DNA from: Scytonema millei VB511283
GTDB lineage: Bacteria; Cyanobacteriota; Cyanobacteriia; Cyanobacteriales; Chroococcidiopsidaceae
NCBI RefSeq assembly: GCF_000817735.3
Contig: NZ_JTJC03000001.1
Coordinates: 186,001 to 250,000, forward strand
DNA length: 64,000 nt
Direction: 5' to 3'
In this document: positions 8,427-19,310 of the stretch, one piece after another
Numbering within the stretch: position 1 is the first letter of the stretch
Layout: each line of letters starts with the position of its first letter
Position numbers and translations under genes: made by a program
The notes under the pieces: model-generated
What the model was told of the DNA's origin: nothing
Databases searched by the model: none
The model's input: only the letters and a program-made list of their open reading frames with translations

Positions 8427-8595
8427 TTTTTAGCTAGATTCAGGAAAGCACTTATTTATTAAATAAATACTTGGTTGCTTCGGAACACCATCCAGAGAAC
8501 TATTGTTGAAACATATTATTTAGAATCCATTGCCAATAATAATTTCTCTACGTCCGGCGATCGCTGTGTATGAGTAACAGTGGAATTGTTAGTTT

Positions 8596-9063
8596 TTAGG
8601 AAAGATTGGCGATCGCTTGGTCAATTAATCTGGAAAACAATTGGCGTTCTTCCAAAGAAAAGCCTTGCATGGCTTGCTCTCTCAGATCTAAAGCGATTGG
8701 GGGTAATATATTTTCTAGTTCTCGACCAGCACCCGTCAGCCAGATCCGCCAAATGCGGCGATCGCGAGGGTCGCGTTCTCTGCGGATCAATCCTCGTTCC
8801 TCCATGCGATCGAGGACTCCCGTTAAAGTCCCTCCTACCTGCTGCAATTTCTCCCCAATGCTACAAGTGGCTAAGCCATCTTCCTCCCACAAACAGCACA
8901 ACACGACCCAGTGAAAGGGTGTCAGACCAAAGGGTTCGAGGCGTTCTTGAAATCTGCGACTCCCCAACTGACCTAACAGCTTAATGCGGTAGCCAACGCT
9001 ATACGGCGCTAAAATTTCTCGCAATGGCTCGGCAATTTTTTGTTCGGTAGAAGTAGAAGGCAT
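8596..9063 (-). CDS. MarR family transcriptional regulator
   Basis: From the ATG at 9063 the product is 155 residues. It shows the MarR winged helix-turn-helix: 'LEPFGLTPFHWVVLCCLWEEDG' (helices 2-3), 'SIGEKLQQVGGTLTGVLDRMEERGLIRRERDPRDRRIWRIWLT' (recognition helix and wing with the DxR motif), and C-terminal dimerisation helices. Upstream in-frame ATGs at 9132 and 9201 would add 23 or 46 residues of unconserved sequence; no start has a strong ribosome-binding site, so the N-terminus is uncertain. The MFS exporter lies downstream on the same strand. MarR proteins usually repress their own operon and release DNA on ligand binding. Confidence 0.88.
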   Translation of the reverse strand: MPSTSTEQKIAEPLREILAPYSVGYRIKLLGQLGSRRFQERLEPFGLTPFHWVVLCCLWEEDGLATCSIGEKLQQVGGTLTGVLDRMEERGLIRRERDPRDRRIWRIWLTGAGRELENILPPIALDLREQAMQGFSLEERQLFSRLIDQAIANLS

Positions 9064-9201
9064 GTTGGGGATATTTCGCATACGTAACATTACTATTTTA
9101 GCTAAATTCTTCCGAGTTTGACAATCTGTCATAACTGTCTCTAAAAATGTAACCACAAAGCAAGTGGGTAATTTCGTATAGCAGAGCATGGATTGTTGCA
9201 T

Positions 9202-9574
9202 TCATTTGTAGATCGTGCCTCTTGCTCGCACAAATATAACTTCAGAAATAGTTTTGTTACTAGTCGGAATTACAATCGCGAGTGATGCTGGTTTGACAGG
9301 GAATAATTTTAGATGTACGAAGGATTTGGATTGAATTCAGGGTTCGGTGTAAGTTTACTTGTGCAAAAAAACACATTGTCGTGCAAGATGGAAAAAATCA
9401 AAATAGCGCGATCGCAGTTATTCGACCGGAAGTTATTGCTGAAAAGGCAACTCTAGGGTAGAATTGCCCGAATTCAAACTTTTGATTATGATGCTCACAA
9501 GTCAGAGTGATTGGTTCAACGATCGAGATTGAACGATCGCGAGATCGATCCCGTTAACTTATACAGGTGCAGCC
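9202..9574. other. Divergent intergenic region between marR-type gene and flippase
   Basis: About 370 bp of mixed sequence with GCGATCGC-like sites near 9410 and 9536. It must carry the promoters of both flanking genes. No RNA gene, repeat array or further coding frame was recognised. Confidence 0.5.
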
Positions 9575-11092
9575 TTGCCAGAGTCTTTAAAAACCAGCTC
9601 CGAACAGAGCGATCGCGACCGACACTTTCGTACCGATCATCTCAATGCCGACCTCAAAAAGCGTTCCGTACGCGGCGGAGCAGTGACGCTGGTAGCTCAA
9701 GCTTGTAAGTTTACCTTGCAAATGGGTTCTACAGTCATTTTAGCCCGCTTGCTAGCCCCGCAGGATTACGGTTTGGTTGGGATGGTGACTGCCGTGACGG
9801 GTTTTGTTGCCTTGTTTAAAGATATGGGGTTGTCGATGGCAACTATCCAAAAGGCAGAAATTAACCACCGCCAGATTAGCAACCTGTTTTGGGTAAATAT
9901 TGCCGTTAGCCTGTTATTAACTCTCGTAACTTGCGCGATCGCTCCCGTTGTCGCCGTATTTTACAACGAACCCCGTTTAACCTTAATTACCGTCGTTTCA
10001 GCAATTGGTTTTCTGTTTGGAGGCTTAACAGTCCAGCATCAAGCTTTGCTCAACCGCCAGATGCGATTTACGGCTTTGGCAGCAATTGATATTGTGGCTA
10101 TGGGTTTTGGAGTCATCAGCGCTTTAGTTTTAGCCTGGTATGGTGCGGGATATTGGGCATTGGTAGTCATGCAAATCGCGATCGCGATCGCTCAAATGGG
10201 AGGTGCGTGGTTGTTGTGTAGCTGGCGACCGAGTTTGCCACAACGACACGCTCATATTCGCGAATTATTGACTTTTGGCAGCCATCTCACGGGCTTCAAC
10301 GTAATTAATTACTTTGCCCGCAACCTAGATAACATTTTAATCGGTCGGTCTTGGGGTGCGGGACAACTAGGGCTGTACTCCAAAGCTTATGGCTTGTTAC
10401 TCTTACCATTGCAACAAATTAACGCCCCGATTACTGCGGTTGCGATTCCTAGCTTAAGCCGATTACAGGCAGACCCGCAGCAATTTCGCCACTACTACCT
10501 CAAAGCAGTCTCGCTAGTTACATTTCTCACGTTGCCTTTAGTTATCCTGTCGATCGCGATCTCTGAAGAAGTGGTGACGCTAATTCTCGGTTCTCAATGG
10601 CGAGAAGCTAGTTTTCTCTTTCGGTTTCTCGGTGTCGCCGCCATATTTCAACCACTTTGCAATACGGCTGGATGGTTGTATATTGCTACAGGCAAAACAG
10701 ACCGCATGTTGAAATGGGGCGTATTTGCTTCTAGTTTGACAGTGGTATCGTTCTTTATCGGTCTGCCTTATGGAGCGCGGGGAGTTGCTTTATGCTATGC
10801 CGTAGCAATGCTCTTACAAGTTTATCCTTGTATGTATTATGCAACTCGCGGTTTAGAAATTAAGACGAGCGATTTATTCTCGGCGATCGCCCAATCGCTT
10901 GCTGCTGCTTTTATGGCGGGGCTTGCCACAATTGGAGTTAAATTTGTACTCAATCCGATTTTACCAGTGTGGGGAATCGCGATCGCTTGCACGTTAGTGA
11001 TGGCAGGATTTTACGTGGCGATCGTGTTTTACTTGTTTGGCAAGAAATCTTTTTATCTGTCCTTCCTGCAAGAATTTAAACAACGACGATGA
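9575..11092 (+). CDS. Polysaccharide flippase (Wzx-like, MOP superfamily)
   Basis: The 505-residue integral membrane protein has about 14 hydrophobic helices and begins 'KKRSVRGGAVTLVAQACKFTLQMGSTVILARLLAPQDYGLVGMV', the typical opening of the lipopolysaccharide-biosynthesis/Wzx family (Polysacc_synt_3). It would flip an undecaprenyl-linked sugar repeat across the plasma membrane. The frame contains no ATG upstream of the conserved region; the TTG at 9575 is the most likely start because a stop lies at 9530. The next gene overlaps it by 4 bases (ATGA), so they are translationally coupled. It opens a surface-glycan cluster running to 15394. Confidence 0.87.
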   Translation: MPESLKTSSEQSDRDRHFRTDHLNADLKKRSVRGGAVTLVAQACKFTLQMGSTVILARLLAPQDYGLVGMVTAVTGFVALFKDMGLSMATIQKAEINHRQISNLFWVNIAVSLLLTLVTCAIAPVVAVFYNEPRLTLITVVSAIGFLFGGLTVQHQALLNRQMRFTALAAIDIVAMGFGVISALVLAWYGAGYWALVVMQIAIAIAQMGGAWLLCSWRPSLPQRHAHIRELLTFGSHLTGFNVINYFARNLDNILIGRSWGAGQLGLYSKAYGLLLLPLQQINAPITAVAIPSLSRLQADPQQFRHYYLKAVSLVTFLTLPLVILSIAISEEVVTLILGSQWREASFLFRFLGVAAIFQPLCNTAGWLYIATGKTDRMLKWGVFASSLTVVSFFIGLPYGARGVALCYAVAMLLQVYPCMYYATRGLEIKTSDLFSAIAQSLAAAFMAGLATIGVKFVLNPILPVWGIAIACTLVMAGFYVAIVFYLFGKKSFYLSFLQEFKQRR

Positions 11093-11832
11093 AAGTAGCG
11101 ACACCTGCTAAATACACTTATCAAGTCCAAGAACGGGGCGATCGCGTGCGTCCCAACCGCTTTCACTCCCGCTATGCAATTCTCAATTTGCTGCTGGAAA
11201 AGTTACAGTACCTAGTTGAATCTGAGTTGCTTGTCCCAGGAGAAAAGTTACTTGATTACGGTTGTGGTAACAAGCCTTATGAATCGTTATTTAAACAAAA
11301 ATTCGCTCGCTACATTGGGGCTGACTTTCCAGGTAACGATCGCGCAGAAATTGCGGTTGGTCCCCAAGGACAACTACCAATTGCTGATGCAAGTATTGAT
11401 TGCGTCCTCTCTTCTCAGGTTTTGGAACATGTAGAACAACCTCAAGTCTATTTGAAGGAAGCTTATCGAGTCCTCAAGCCAGGTAGCGCTTTGGTGCTTT
11501 CGACTCACGGAATTTGGCGATATCATCCCGATCCTTGCGATTACTGGCGCTGGACGGCTGCTGGTTTGCAACGGGAAATCGTTCGAGCTGGGTTTGAGAT
11601 CGTATCGGTGCAAAGTGTATTTGGGATGGCATCTGCTGGGCTGCAACTTTGGCAAGATGCTACGGAAGAGAAAATACCAGGTCGTTTGCGCAAATTCTAC
11701 ATCTGGTTGCTTCAACGGGCGATCGGTTGGATGGAATCGCGCCATCCCGATGAGTTATCTAACGATGCAGCAGTGTATATTATCCTTGCTAAAAAGTCGA
11801 TAGGGCAGGAGACTGTTTTATCCCACTTGTAG
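11089..11832 (+). CDS. Class I SAM-dependent methyltransferase
   Basis: 247 residues. The SAM-binding motif I is 'KLLDYGCGNKPYESLF' (about 58-73), followed by an acidic residue in 'YIGADFPG' and the motif 'DCVLSSQVLEHVEQP' (about 103-117) typical of the Methyltransf_11 fold. Lies directly after the flippase and before another methyltransferase and a GT4, which points to sugar or lipid-glycan modification (inference from context). Substrate not deducible. Confidence 0.85.
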   Translation: MKVATPAKYTYQVQERGDRVRPNRFHSRYAILNLLLEKLQYLVESELLVPGEKLLDYGCGNKPYESLFKQKFARYIGADFPGNDRAEIAVGPQGQLPIADASIDCVLSSQVLEHVEQPQVYLKEAYRVLKPGSALVLSTHGIWRYHPDPCDYWRWTAAGLQREIVRAGFEIVSVQSVFGMASAGLQLWQDATEEKIPGRLRKFYIWLLQRAIGWMESRHPDELSNDAAVYIILAKKSIGQETVLSHL

Positions 11833-11891
11833 CTTTTCTAGCGCAGAATTTTATTGTATCATTTTCAGCAAAAAAGGAGAAATTCAAATCT

Positions 11892-12695
11892 ATGGTGGTT
11901 AGTCCAGTTGAAACTTTCTACAACAACTTTTCTCCAACTTTTATTCGAGATTACGTTTACGGTAACGAACGTATCGATCGCCAGCTAGAGTTTTTTACAA
12001 AGGCAATTCATCCCGATACGGCAAGAATATTAGTTATTGGTTGTGGTTCGGGACAAGGGACTCATTTTATTGCTAAATGGATCGCCAAAAAAGCTCAGAT
12101 TTTAGCAGTAGATATTAGTTCGGAAAATCTTCGTTTGGCTCGGAGTTTATTTAGTCATCCTCGAATTGAATATCGCCAAGTTAACGTGGTGACAGAAGTA
12201 ATTGAGGGAAATTGGGATACGATCGTTTTACCTGATGTTTACGAACATATCCCTCTAGCAGCAAGGGGAGATTTACATCGTAAATTCAACGCTTTGCTGA
12301 GTCCTCAAGGCAAAATTTTGTTTACGATTCCTAGCCCAGGAAAGCAAGCAGCACTCTACGCATCGGGCGAAGGTTTGCAAGTCGTGGATGAAGTCGTCAC
12401 GCTCGAAGATTTGGTTGAAGTAGGAAAAGCAGTTGAAGGAACGCTGACCTATTGGAGTACAATTTCTGTATGGAACACAAACGATTATATCCACGCGATT
12501 GTGGAACGAAAAGCGGCAGAAATTGGCACGATCGCCCAACAAGATTATTTACCAATTAAAGGGTTCAGTTCTCTGCGGCAAAATTTATCTTATCGTGGCT
12601 TAGTTACCCTCACAAATTTACCTGGAATTGTTCGGGCTACAAGATGGTGGAAGCGCCAACGAGTGCAAAAGTTAGTGAAGGGCGATCGCTTTTAG
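11892..12695 (+). CDS. Class I SAM-dependent methyltransferase
   Basis: 267 residues with motif I 'RILVIGCGSGQGTHFIA' (about 44-60), an acidic end of beta2 in 'ILAVDISSENLRLAR', and 'DTIVLPDVYEHIPLAARGDL' (about 98-117). Purine-rich AAAAAAGGAGAAATTC precedes the ATG and supports this start. The C-terminal third is basic. It differs in sequence from the methyltransferase at 11089, so it is not a recent duplicate. Member of the glycan cluster; 29 bases separate it from the GT4 gene. Confidence 0.85.
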   Translation: MVVSPVETFYNNFSPTFIRDYVYGNERIDRQLEFFTKAIHPDTARILVIGCGSGQGTHFIAKWIAKKAQILAVDISSENLRLARSLFSHPRIEYRQVNVVTEVIEGNWDTIVLPDVYEHIPLAARGDLHRKFNALLSPQGKILFTIPSPGKQAALYASGEGLQVVDEVVTLEDLVEVGKAVEGTLTYWSTISVWNTNDYIHAIVERKAAEIGTIAQQDYLPIKGFSSLRQNLSYRGLVTLTNLPGIVRATRWWKRQRVQKLVKGDRF

Positions 12696-12724
12696 ATAAT
12701 AGAGTTGTTTCTACTTGGTTTTAG

Positions 12725-13957
12725 ATGAAAATAGCCTTTGTCGTGCAGGAATTTCCAGCTTTGTCTGAAACCTTTATCCTGAATCAAATTTCAGGTTTAA
12801 TCGATCTAGGACATGAGGTAGATATTTATGCCGTTCAGCCGCGATCGCAAGATTCAAAAGTGCATCCAGATGTCGAAAAATATGACTTGCGATCGCGAAC
12901 TTTTTATGCTGCTAAAATGCCTGATAATCGCTGGCAACAATGGTTGAAAGGATTGGGTTTGATCGCAACTAACTTCCCCAAAGCACCTCATGCGATCGCG
13001 CGATTGCTTTATTCTGAATCTGTCAAACAAGTCAGCCGACTCACGCTGATTTATGAGTTAACTCCTTGGCTAAGACGCAGTAGATCGTATGATATCATTC
13101 ACTGCCATTTTGGGATGAATGGTGTGAAAGCATCTGTATTAAAAGAAATTGGGGCAATTCAAGGTCGATTAATTACCGTATTTCACGGATTTGATATTAC
13201 CATTTATCTTCAGCAAGTCGGCGATCGCGTTTACGATCGCTTGCTATCGACCGCAGATTTATTAATGCCAATTAGCAAGCTTTGGCAGCAAAAACTGATT
13301 GATTTAGGTGGCGACGAAAAGAAAATTGTCGTTCACCATATGGGAATTGATTGCGATCAATTTACCTTTAAACCGCGTCAATATAGCGATCGCGCAGTGC
13401 GGGTAATTACTATTGCGCGTCTGGTCGAAAAAAAAGGCGTAGAATATGGAATTCGTGCTGTAGCAAAACTAGCAAAAGATTTTCCCCAAATCGAATATCA
13501 AATAGTAGGAGACGGTTGCTCAAAAGACGAGTTACAAAGGCTAATTCAAGAACTTAAAGTAACCGATAAAGTGAAGCTATTAGGCTGGAAACAACAGCAA
13601 GAAATTACCGAACTTCTGTCTCAAGCTCACATCTATATGGCTCCCAGCGTGACAAGTAGAAATGGCGATCGAGAAGGTATTCCAGTTTCTTTAATGGAAG
13701 CAATGGCTTGCGGAATGCCAATTTTGAGTACCATGCATAGCGGCATTCCCGAACTCGTCGAACATGGCAAATCGGGATTTTTAGTACCAGAACGAGATGC
13801 GGATGCTTTAGCTGAAAAATTGAGTTATCTGCTAGAAAACCCCGAAGTTTGGCAAGAAATGGGCGTAGCAGGTCGAGCCTGTGTGGAACAATACTACAAT
13901 ATCCAGCGACTTAACGGACAACTCGTCGATATCTATCAAAAACTATTAGGTGCTTGA
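12725..13957 (+). CDS. Glycosyltransferase family 4 (colanic-acid WcaL-like)
   Basis: 410 residues with a GT-B fold. The N-terminal half starts 'MKIAFVVQEFPALSETFILNQI', typical of GT4 enzymes of the WcaL type, and carries 'IIHCHFGMNG' and 'ITVFHGFDITIY'. The C-terminal Glycos_transf_1 domain includes 'ITIARLVEKKGVEYGIRA' and the E-x7-E motif region 'GDREGIPVSLMEAMACGMPI'. It would add a sugar from a nucleotide donor to a lipid-linked glycan. Follows the methyltransferase and precedes the GT2-GtrA gene. Confidence 0.9.
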   Translation: MKIAFVVQEFPALSETFILNQISGLIDLGHEVDIYAVQPRSQDSKVHPDVEKYDLRSRTFYAAKMPDNRWQQWLKGLGLIATNFPKAPHAIARLLYSESVKQVSRLTLIYELTPWLRRSRSYDIIHCHFGMNGVKASVLKEIGAIQGRLITVFHGFDITIYLQQVGDRVYDRLLSTADLLMPISKLWQQKLIDLGGDEKKIVVHHMGIDCDQFTFKPRQYSDRAVRVITIARLVEKKGVEYGIRAVAKLAKDFPQIEYQIVGDGCSKDELQRLIQELKVTDKVKLLGWKQQQEITELLSQAHIYMAPSVTSRNGDREGIPVSLMEAMACGMPILSTMHSGIPELVEHGKSGFLVPERDADALAEKLSYLLENPEVWQEMGVAGRACVEQYYNIQRLNGQLVDIYQKLLGA

Positions 13958-14119
13958 GGACACAACATTTAGCTTTGCAGCAAGAGTAGTAAGAAAAACT
14001 TCTGAATCGCGATTAGATATAATTCACCCAGGAGAAAGCAGAGAAATAGCATGGCGGCGCTGACAAAGATTGTATAGGTTTTATCGGAACAAAGTAATAA
14101 AATACACAAAAAAAAATTT

Positions 14120-15529
<1,410 letters not shown>

Positions 15530-16705
15530 ATGTCTCGCCCAATTTACTTAGATTGCCACTCGACTACGCCGCTAGATGAAAGAGTTTTGCAGGCGATGTT
15601 ACCCTACTTTCGAGAGCATTTTGGTAATCCGTCGAGTAACAGCCACGTTTACGGCTGGGAAGCAGAAGCGGCGGTGAGACAAGCAAGGGAAATATTGGCA
15701 GATGCGATCGCGGCTACGCCAGAGGAAATTGTCTTTACGAGTGGAGCGACGGAAGCAAATAATTTAGCTATTAAAGGGGTGGCTGAGGCTTATTTTCAGA
15801 AAGGACGGCACATTATTACGCTGGCGACAGAGCATAATGCTGTTATCGACCCTAGCGAATATTTGCGATCGCTCGGTTTTGAGGTGACGTTTTTACCCGT
15901 GCAAATCGACGGGTTAATCGATCTAGAAGAATTAGCACAAGCATTCCGTCCCGATACGATTTTAGTCTCGGTGATGGCAGCAAATAACGAAATTGGTGTA
16001 TTGCAACCGTTAGCAGAGATTGGCAAAATGTGCCGCGATCGCCAAGTTTTATTTCATACTGATGCTGCACAGGCGATTGGTAAAATTCCACTCGACGTGC
16101 AGGCGATGCAGATCGATTTAATGTCGCTGACGGCGCACAAAGTGCATGGACCAAAAGGGATTGGTGCTTTGTACGTGCGAAGGCGCAATCCTAGAGTCCA
16201 ACTAGCACCACAGCTACACGGCGGCGGACAAGAACGGGGAATGCGTTCTGGGACTTTGTATACGCCGCAGATTGTTGGTTTTGGTGAAGCAGTCGCGATC
16301 GCCTTGGCAGAACGGGAGACAGAGGCAAAGCGCCAAATGCAACTACGCGATCGGCTGTGGCAAAAGTTGAGCCAATTAGACGGGGTGTATTTAAATGGAC
16401 ATCCCAGCCAAAGGTTGCCTGGTAATTTGAACGTTAGCATCGAGGGTGTTGACGGCACGGCGCTGCATTTGGGCTTACAACCTGTTGTAGCGGTGTCCTC
16501 CGGTGCGGCTTGTTCTTCTGCCAAAACAGCCTCGTCTCACGTTTTACTAGCCTTGGGGCGCTCGGAACAGCTAGCTTATGCCTCAATTCGATTTGGGATT
16601 GGGCGGTTTAATACGATAGAGGAGATCGATCGCGTGGCAGAACACGTTGTGGCGACAATCTCCAGCTTGCGACGGCAAAAACAGTTAACAGTTGTCAGTG
16701 ACTAG
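15530..16705 (+). CDS. Cysteine desulfurase family protein (NifS/IscS-like)
   Basis: 391 residues, PLP fold type I. The N-terminus 'IYLDCHSTTPLDERVLQAM' and 'FTSGATEANNLAIKG' are family signatures; Lys204 in 'TAHKVHGPKGIGAL' is the expected Schiff-base lysine, and Cys328 in 'SSGAACSSAKTASSHVLLALG' is the catalytic cysteine in the mobile loop. It would mobilise sulfur from cysteine for Fe-S cluster or thio-modification. The group-I (IscS/NifS-type) loop is present, unlike SufS. It is flanked by tandem repeats on both sides and has no isc partners nearby. Confidence 0.92.
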   Translation: MSRPIYLDCHSTTPLDERVLQAMLPYFREHFGNPSSNSHVYGWEAEAAVRQAREILADAIAATPEEIVFTSGATEANNLAIKGVAEAYFQKGRHIITLATEHNAVIDPSEYLRSLGFEVTFLPVQIDGLIDLEELAQAFRPDTILVSVMAANNEIGVLQPLAEIGKMCRDRQVLFHTDAAQAIGKIPLDVQAMQIDLMSLTAHKVHGPKGIGALYVRRRNPRVQLAPQLHGGGQERGMRSGTLYTPQIVGFGEAVAIALAERETEAKRQMQLRDRLWQKLSQLDGVYLNGHPSQRLPGNLNVSIEGVDGTALHLGLQPVVAVSSGAACSSAKTASSHVLLALGRSEQLAYASIRFGIGRFNTIEEIDRVAEHVVATISSLRRQKQLTVVSD

Positions 16706-16758
16706 TGGCTAGTGGCTGGTGGTTAGCAACCAACAACTAATAACTAATGACCAATGAC
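16697..16758. repeat. STRR arrays after cysteine desulfurase
   Basis: Short arrays of GTGGCTA/GTGACTA and of CAACTAA/ACTAATG units between two convergent genes. The GTGGCTA unit is the same as in the array at 15393. Confidence 0.75.
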
Positions 16759-16760
16759 CG

Positions 16761-17729
16761 CTAAAACAGCTTTTTCACTCCGTCGTGATAGTCTAACTTG
16801 GCGTATGCGCCGTTTTTAGCTTGAGCGATCGAAAAGAGTTGCCAAAAAGGGTTTTGAGATTTCAGCACCGACGAATTTGCATAGGCAGCTTTGGCTAAAT
16901 CGTAGACCTTCTGAGGTTCCATAGCACGATTCACAAACAAAGCAGAAAAAGTAGCAGCGGTATTTACGGCTTGTTTTTGCCAAGGGTAGGTATTGCCAGG
17001 AACGGTTGCAGGTAAATACAAAGGCGATTTAGTTTTGGGAAATATTGCTTCTGGTTTGAGTGATTGGACGTTAATCGATAACAATTTCAGGTTCTTCCCC
17101 TGCTGAGCAGTAATCTTTTTCAATAACGGCGCACCCATACCAGCAGTATAGAAAGCGGCATCGAGTTCCCCAGATATAACTTGGGCGATCGCATCTGCAA
17201 CTTCTGCGGTCACGAGATTCTCTTGAGTAACATCCAGATCGTGCAGTTGATAGAGTAAAATTGCACTGACGTAAGTGCCTGAGTTTTCGGGACCAACTCC
17301 CACATTTTTACCAGCTAAATCTGTAAATTTATCGATTTTAGCCGTAGAGTTGACTATTAAGTGTACGTCTTCGTTGGTGACTGGAGCGAATACCTTAACA
17401 TTATCTGCCAGTCGTGAAAGGCTTTCGTCAGATAAACTTTGCAAAAATGTGAGTACGTCTTGCTGAGCAAATGCTAAGTCAGCGCGGCCGCTGCCTAACT
17501 GTTGCAGGTTTTGGAAAGAGCCAGGAGACTCTCGAACGTCGAGTTTAAATCCAGAATCTTTGAGACTAGCAGCTAGTTCAGTAGCAGCTTGGTAATAAAG
17601 GCTATCTTTTCTAGCGGTGAGAACTGTTATACTTTCTTGGGCGATCGCGGCATCTTTCAGCAGTGGTTGCCCTAGTCCTAATATCAAAGCTGTCAAGACT
17701 AATAACAATAAGAATAATCTTTTACTCAT
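16761..17729 (-). CDS. TAXI family TRAP transporter solute-binding protein
   Basis: 322 residues with an N-terminal signal sequence (MSKRLFLLLLVLTALILGLG, cleavage probably near 'AIAQE'). The mature part has the NMT1_2/TAXI fold: 'ITVLTARKDSLYYQAATELA', 'GSGRADLAFAQQDVL', 'VGVGPENSGTYVSAILLYQLHDL' and 'ISGELDAAFYTAGMGAPLL'. These periplasmic proteins deliver organic acids, often glutamate or similar, to TRAP permeases. No permease gene lies in the window, so the partner must be elsewhere or the protein acts as a sensor. It is divergent from the DNA methyltransferase. Confidence 0.87.
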   Translation of the reverse strand: MSKRLFLLLLVLTALILGLGQPLLKDAAIAQESITVLTARKDSLYYQAATELAASLKDSGFKLDVRESPGSFQNLQQLGSGRADLAFAQQDVLTFLQSLSDESLSRLADNVKVFAPVTNEDVHLIVNSTAKIDKFTDLAGKNVGVGPENSGTYVSAILLYQLHDLDVTQENLVTAEVADAIAQVISGELDAAFYTAGMGAPLLKKITAQQGKNLKLLSINVQSLKPEAIFPKTKSPLYLPATVPGNTYPWQKQAVNTAATFSALFVNRAMEPQKVYDLAKAAYANSSVLKSQNPFWQLFSIAQAKNGAYAKLDYHDGVKKLF

Positions 17730-17843
17730 AGATAGATGTTTTCCATCTAGGAAATGCTAACTAACTTAACAAAATAGATGAAAGAGAAAAAAAAGACAAG
17801 TCGCAGGCGATAATTAACTTTCAAACACAATACAGTTTGAAAA

Positions 17844-19148
17844 ATGGGAATGGATAGCGGACGACCTATCGGTGTAGATTTGTTTGCAGGTGTTGGTGGG
17901 ATGACGCTTGGTTTTGAGCAAGCAGGTTTTGATGTCCTGGCATCTGTGGAAATCGATCCGATCCATTGTGCAACCCATCAGTTTAATTTTCCATTTTGCT
18001 CGATTTTATGTAAGAGCGCGATCGATACTACAGGTGCAGAAATTAGAAATCGTTCGACAATAGGCGATCGCGATATTGATGTTGTCTTTGGCGGTTCACC
18101 CTGTCAGGGATTTTCGTTAATTGGCAAACGCACTTTGGACGATCCACGCAATGCGTTGGTACATCACTTTTTGCGATTGGTACTAGAGTTAAATCCAAAA
18201 TATTTCGTGTTTGAAAATGTACCAGGATTAACTATTGGCAATCATCGGCAATTTCTTTCAGAATTAATTACAGCTTTTAGCGCTGGTGGGTACGAAGTCA
18301 AAACAGATTATCGGGTTTTAAATGCGGCAAACTATGGCGTACCTCAAGATCGAGCCAGATTATTTCTGCTTGGCTGTCGTTACGGTTTACCTCTGCCCGA
18401 ATATCCTCAACCGATAACAAAACCCTCGCTCTCTCGTAAATCAAAATATATTTTAATTTTACCTCATTTAAAACCAACTCCCACAATTTGGGATGCACTA
18501 TGCGACCTCCCAGTAGTAGAAATGTATCCAGAATTACTGCGACAAGATTGGGCAATCGTTGAATACGACAAACCCAGTCATTATAGTAGTAAAATGCGCG
18601 GTATTTTTGCTAACAATGATAACTACGCTGGCGATCGCTATTTCGAGCCGTGCTTATTAACTTCTAGTTTGAGAACTCGTCACGGTGACAGTTCTATTGC
18701 TAGATTTGCTACTACCAATTGGGGGGAAGTAGAGCCAATCAGCCACTTTTATAAACTTGCTCCTGAAGGTATTTGCAATACTTTGAGAGCTGGGACGGCG
18801 AGTAATTTGGGTGCTTTTACTTCACCCCGTCCGATTCATCCTTATAAGCCTAGATGTATTACTGTTAGGGAAGCCGCCCGATTGCATTCTTATCCCGACT
18901 GGTTTCGATTTCATCAGACAAAATGGCACGGTTTTCGCCAGGTAGGAAATTCTGTACCACCACTTTTAGCTCAGGCAATTGCCAGAGAAATTATCCGTGT
19001 TTTAGGAGTAGTACCAGTCAAACCAAAAGAAACACAACAGATGGGAAGCGATCGCCTACTTCAACTCAATATGACTCAAGCAGCGCGAATCTATGGTGTA
19101 GCGGCAAATGCGATCGCGCCAAGGTTAAGACAGAAGCGAAGAGAATGA
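17844..19148 (+). CDS. Orphan DNA (cytosine-5) methyltransferase
   Basis: 434 residues with the C5-methyltransferase motifs in canonical order: I 'VDLFAGVGGMTLGFEQAG' (11-28), IV 'GGSPCQGFSLIGKR' with catalytic Cys87, VI 'FENVPG' (123-128), VIII 'QDRARLFLLG', IX 'REAARLHSYPDWF' and X 'QVGNSVPPLLAQAI'. The target-recognition region lies between VIII and IX. About 50 residues follow motif X. No restriction endonuclease gene is adjacent, so it is probably a solitary housekeeping methylase. Several cyanobacteria have a solitary methylase for CGATCG, the core of HIP1; this protein is a candidate for that specificity (inference). Three HIP1 sites lie inside its own gene. Confidence 0.9.
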   Translation: MGMDSGRPIGVDLFAGVGGMTLGFEQAGFDVLASVEIDPIHCATHQFNFPFCSILCKSAIDTTGAEIRNRSTIGDRDIDVVFGGSPCQGFSLIGKRTLDDPRNALVHHFLRLVLELNPKYFVFENVPGLTIGNHRQFLSELITAFSAGGYEVKTDYRVLNAANYGVPQDRARLFLLGCRYGLPLPEYPQPITKPSLSRKSKYILILPHLKPTPTIWDALCDLPVVEMYPELLRQDWAIVEYDKPSHYSSKMRGIFANNDNYAGDRYFEPCLLTSSLRTRHGDSSIARFATTNWGEVEPISHFYKLAPEGICNTLRAGTASNLGAFTSPRPIHPYKPRCITVREAARLHSYPDWFRFHQTKWHGFRQVGNSVPPLLAQAIAREIIRVLGVVPVKPKETQQMGSDRLLQLNMTQAARIYGVAANAIAPRLRQKRRE

Positions 19149-19310
19149 GTGTCGTTTTCGGTATTGTTGACTAGAGTTGGTAGGCTATTTGTTTCTCGCT
19201 AGCCGAGAGTTATGGGCGATCGCGCCAGTCAAAAACTTTAAATTAAAAAAACTTTAAATAATGTCTCAGAATTCTGATAAAACTTAAAACAGAGGTGACT
19301 GAGAGCATAC

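Noticed and set aside
8580-8984. 134-codon plus-strand frame over the MarR gene
   Set aside because: Antisense to a recognisable winged-helix domain; no ribosome-binding site and no family resemblance.
9511-9708. Plus-strand ATG frame at the flippase 5' end
   Set aside because: Out of frame with the conserved flippase sequence and ends within it.
16054-16524. 156-codon minus-strand frame in the cysteine desulfurase gene
   Set aside because: Antisense to the catalytic region; the sense frame carries all the expected motifs.
17844-19148. Restriction-modification system
   Set aside because: Neighbouring genes are a TAXI binding protein and deoC; no endonuclease or Vsr-like gene is adjacent.
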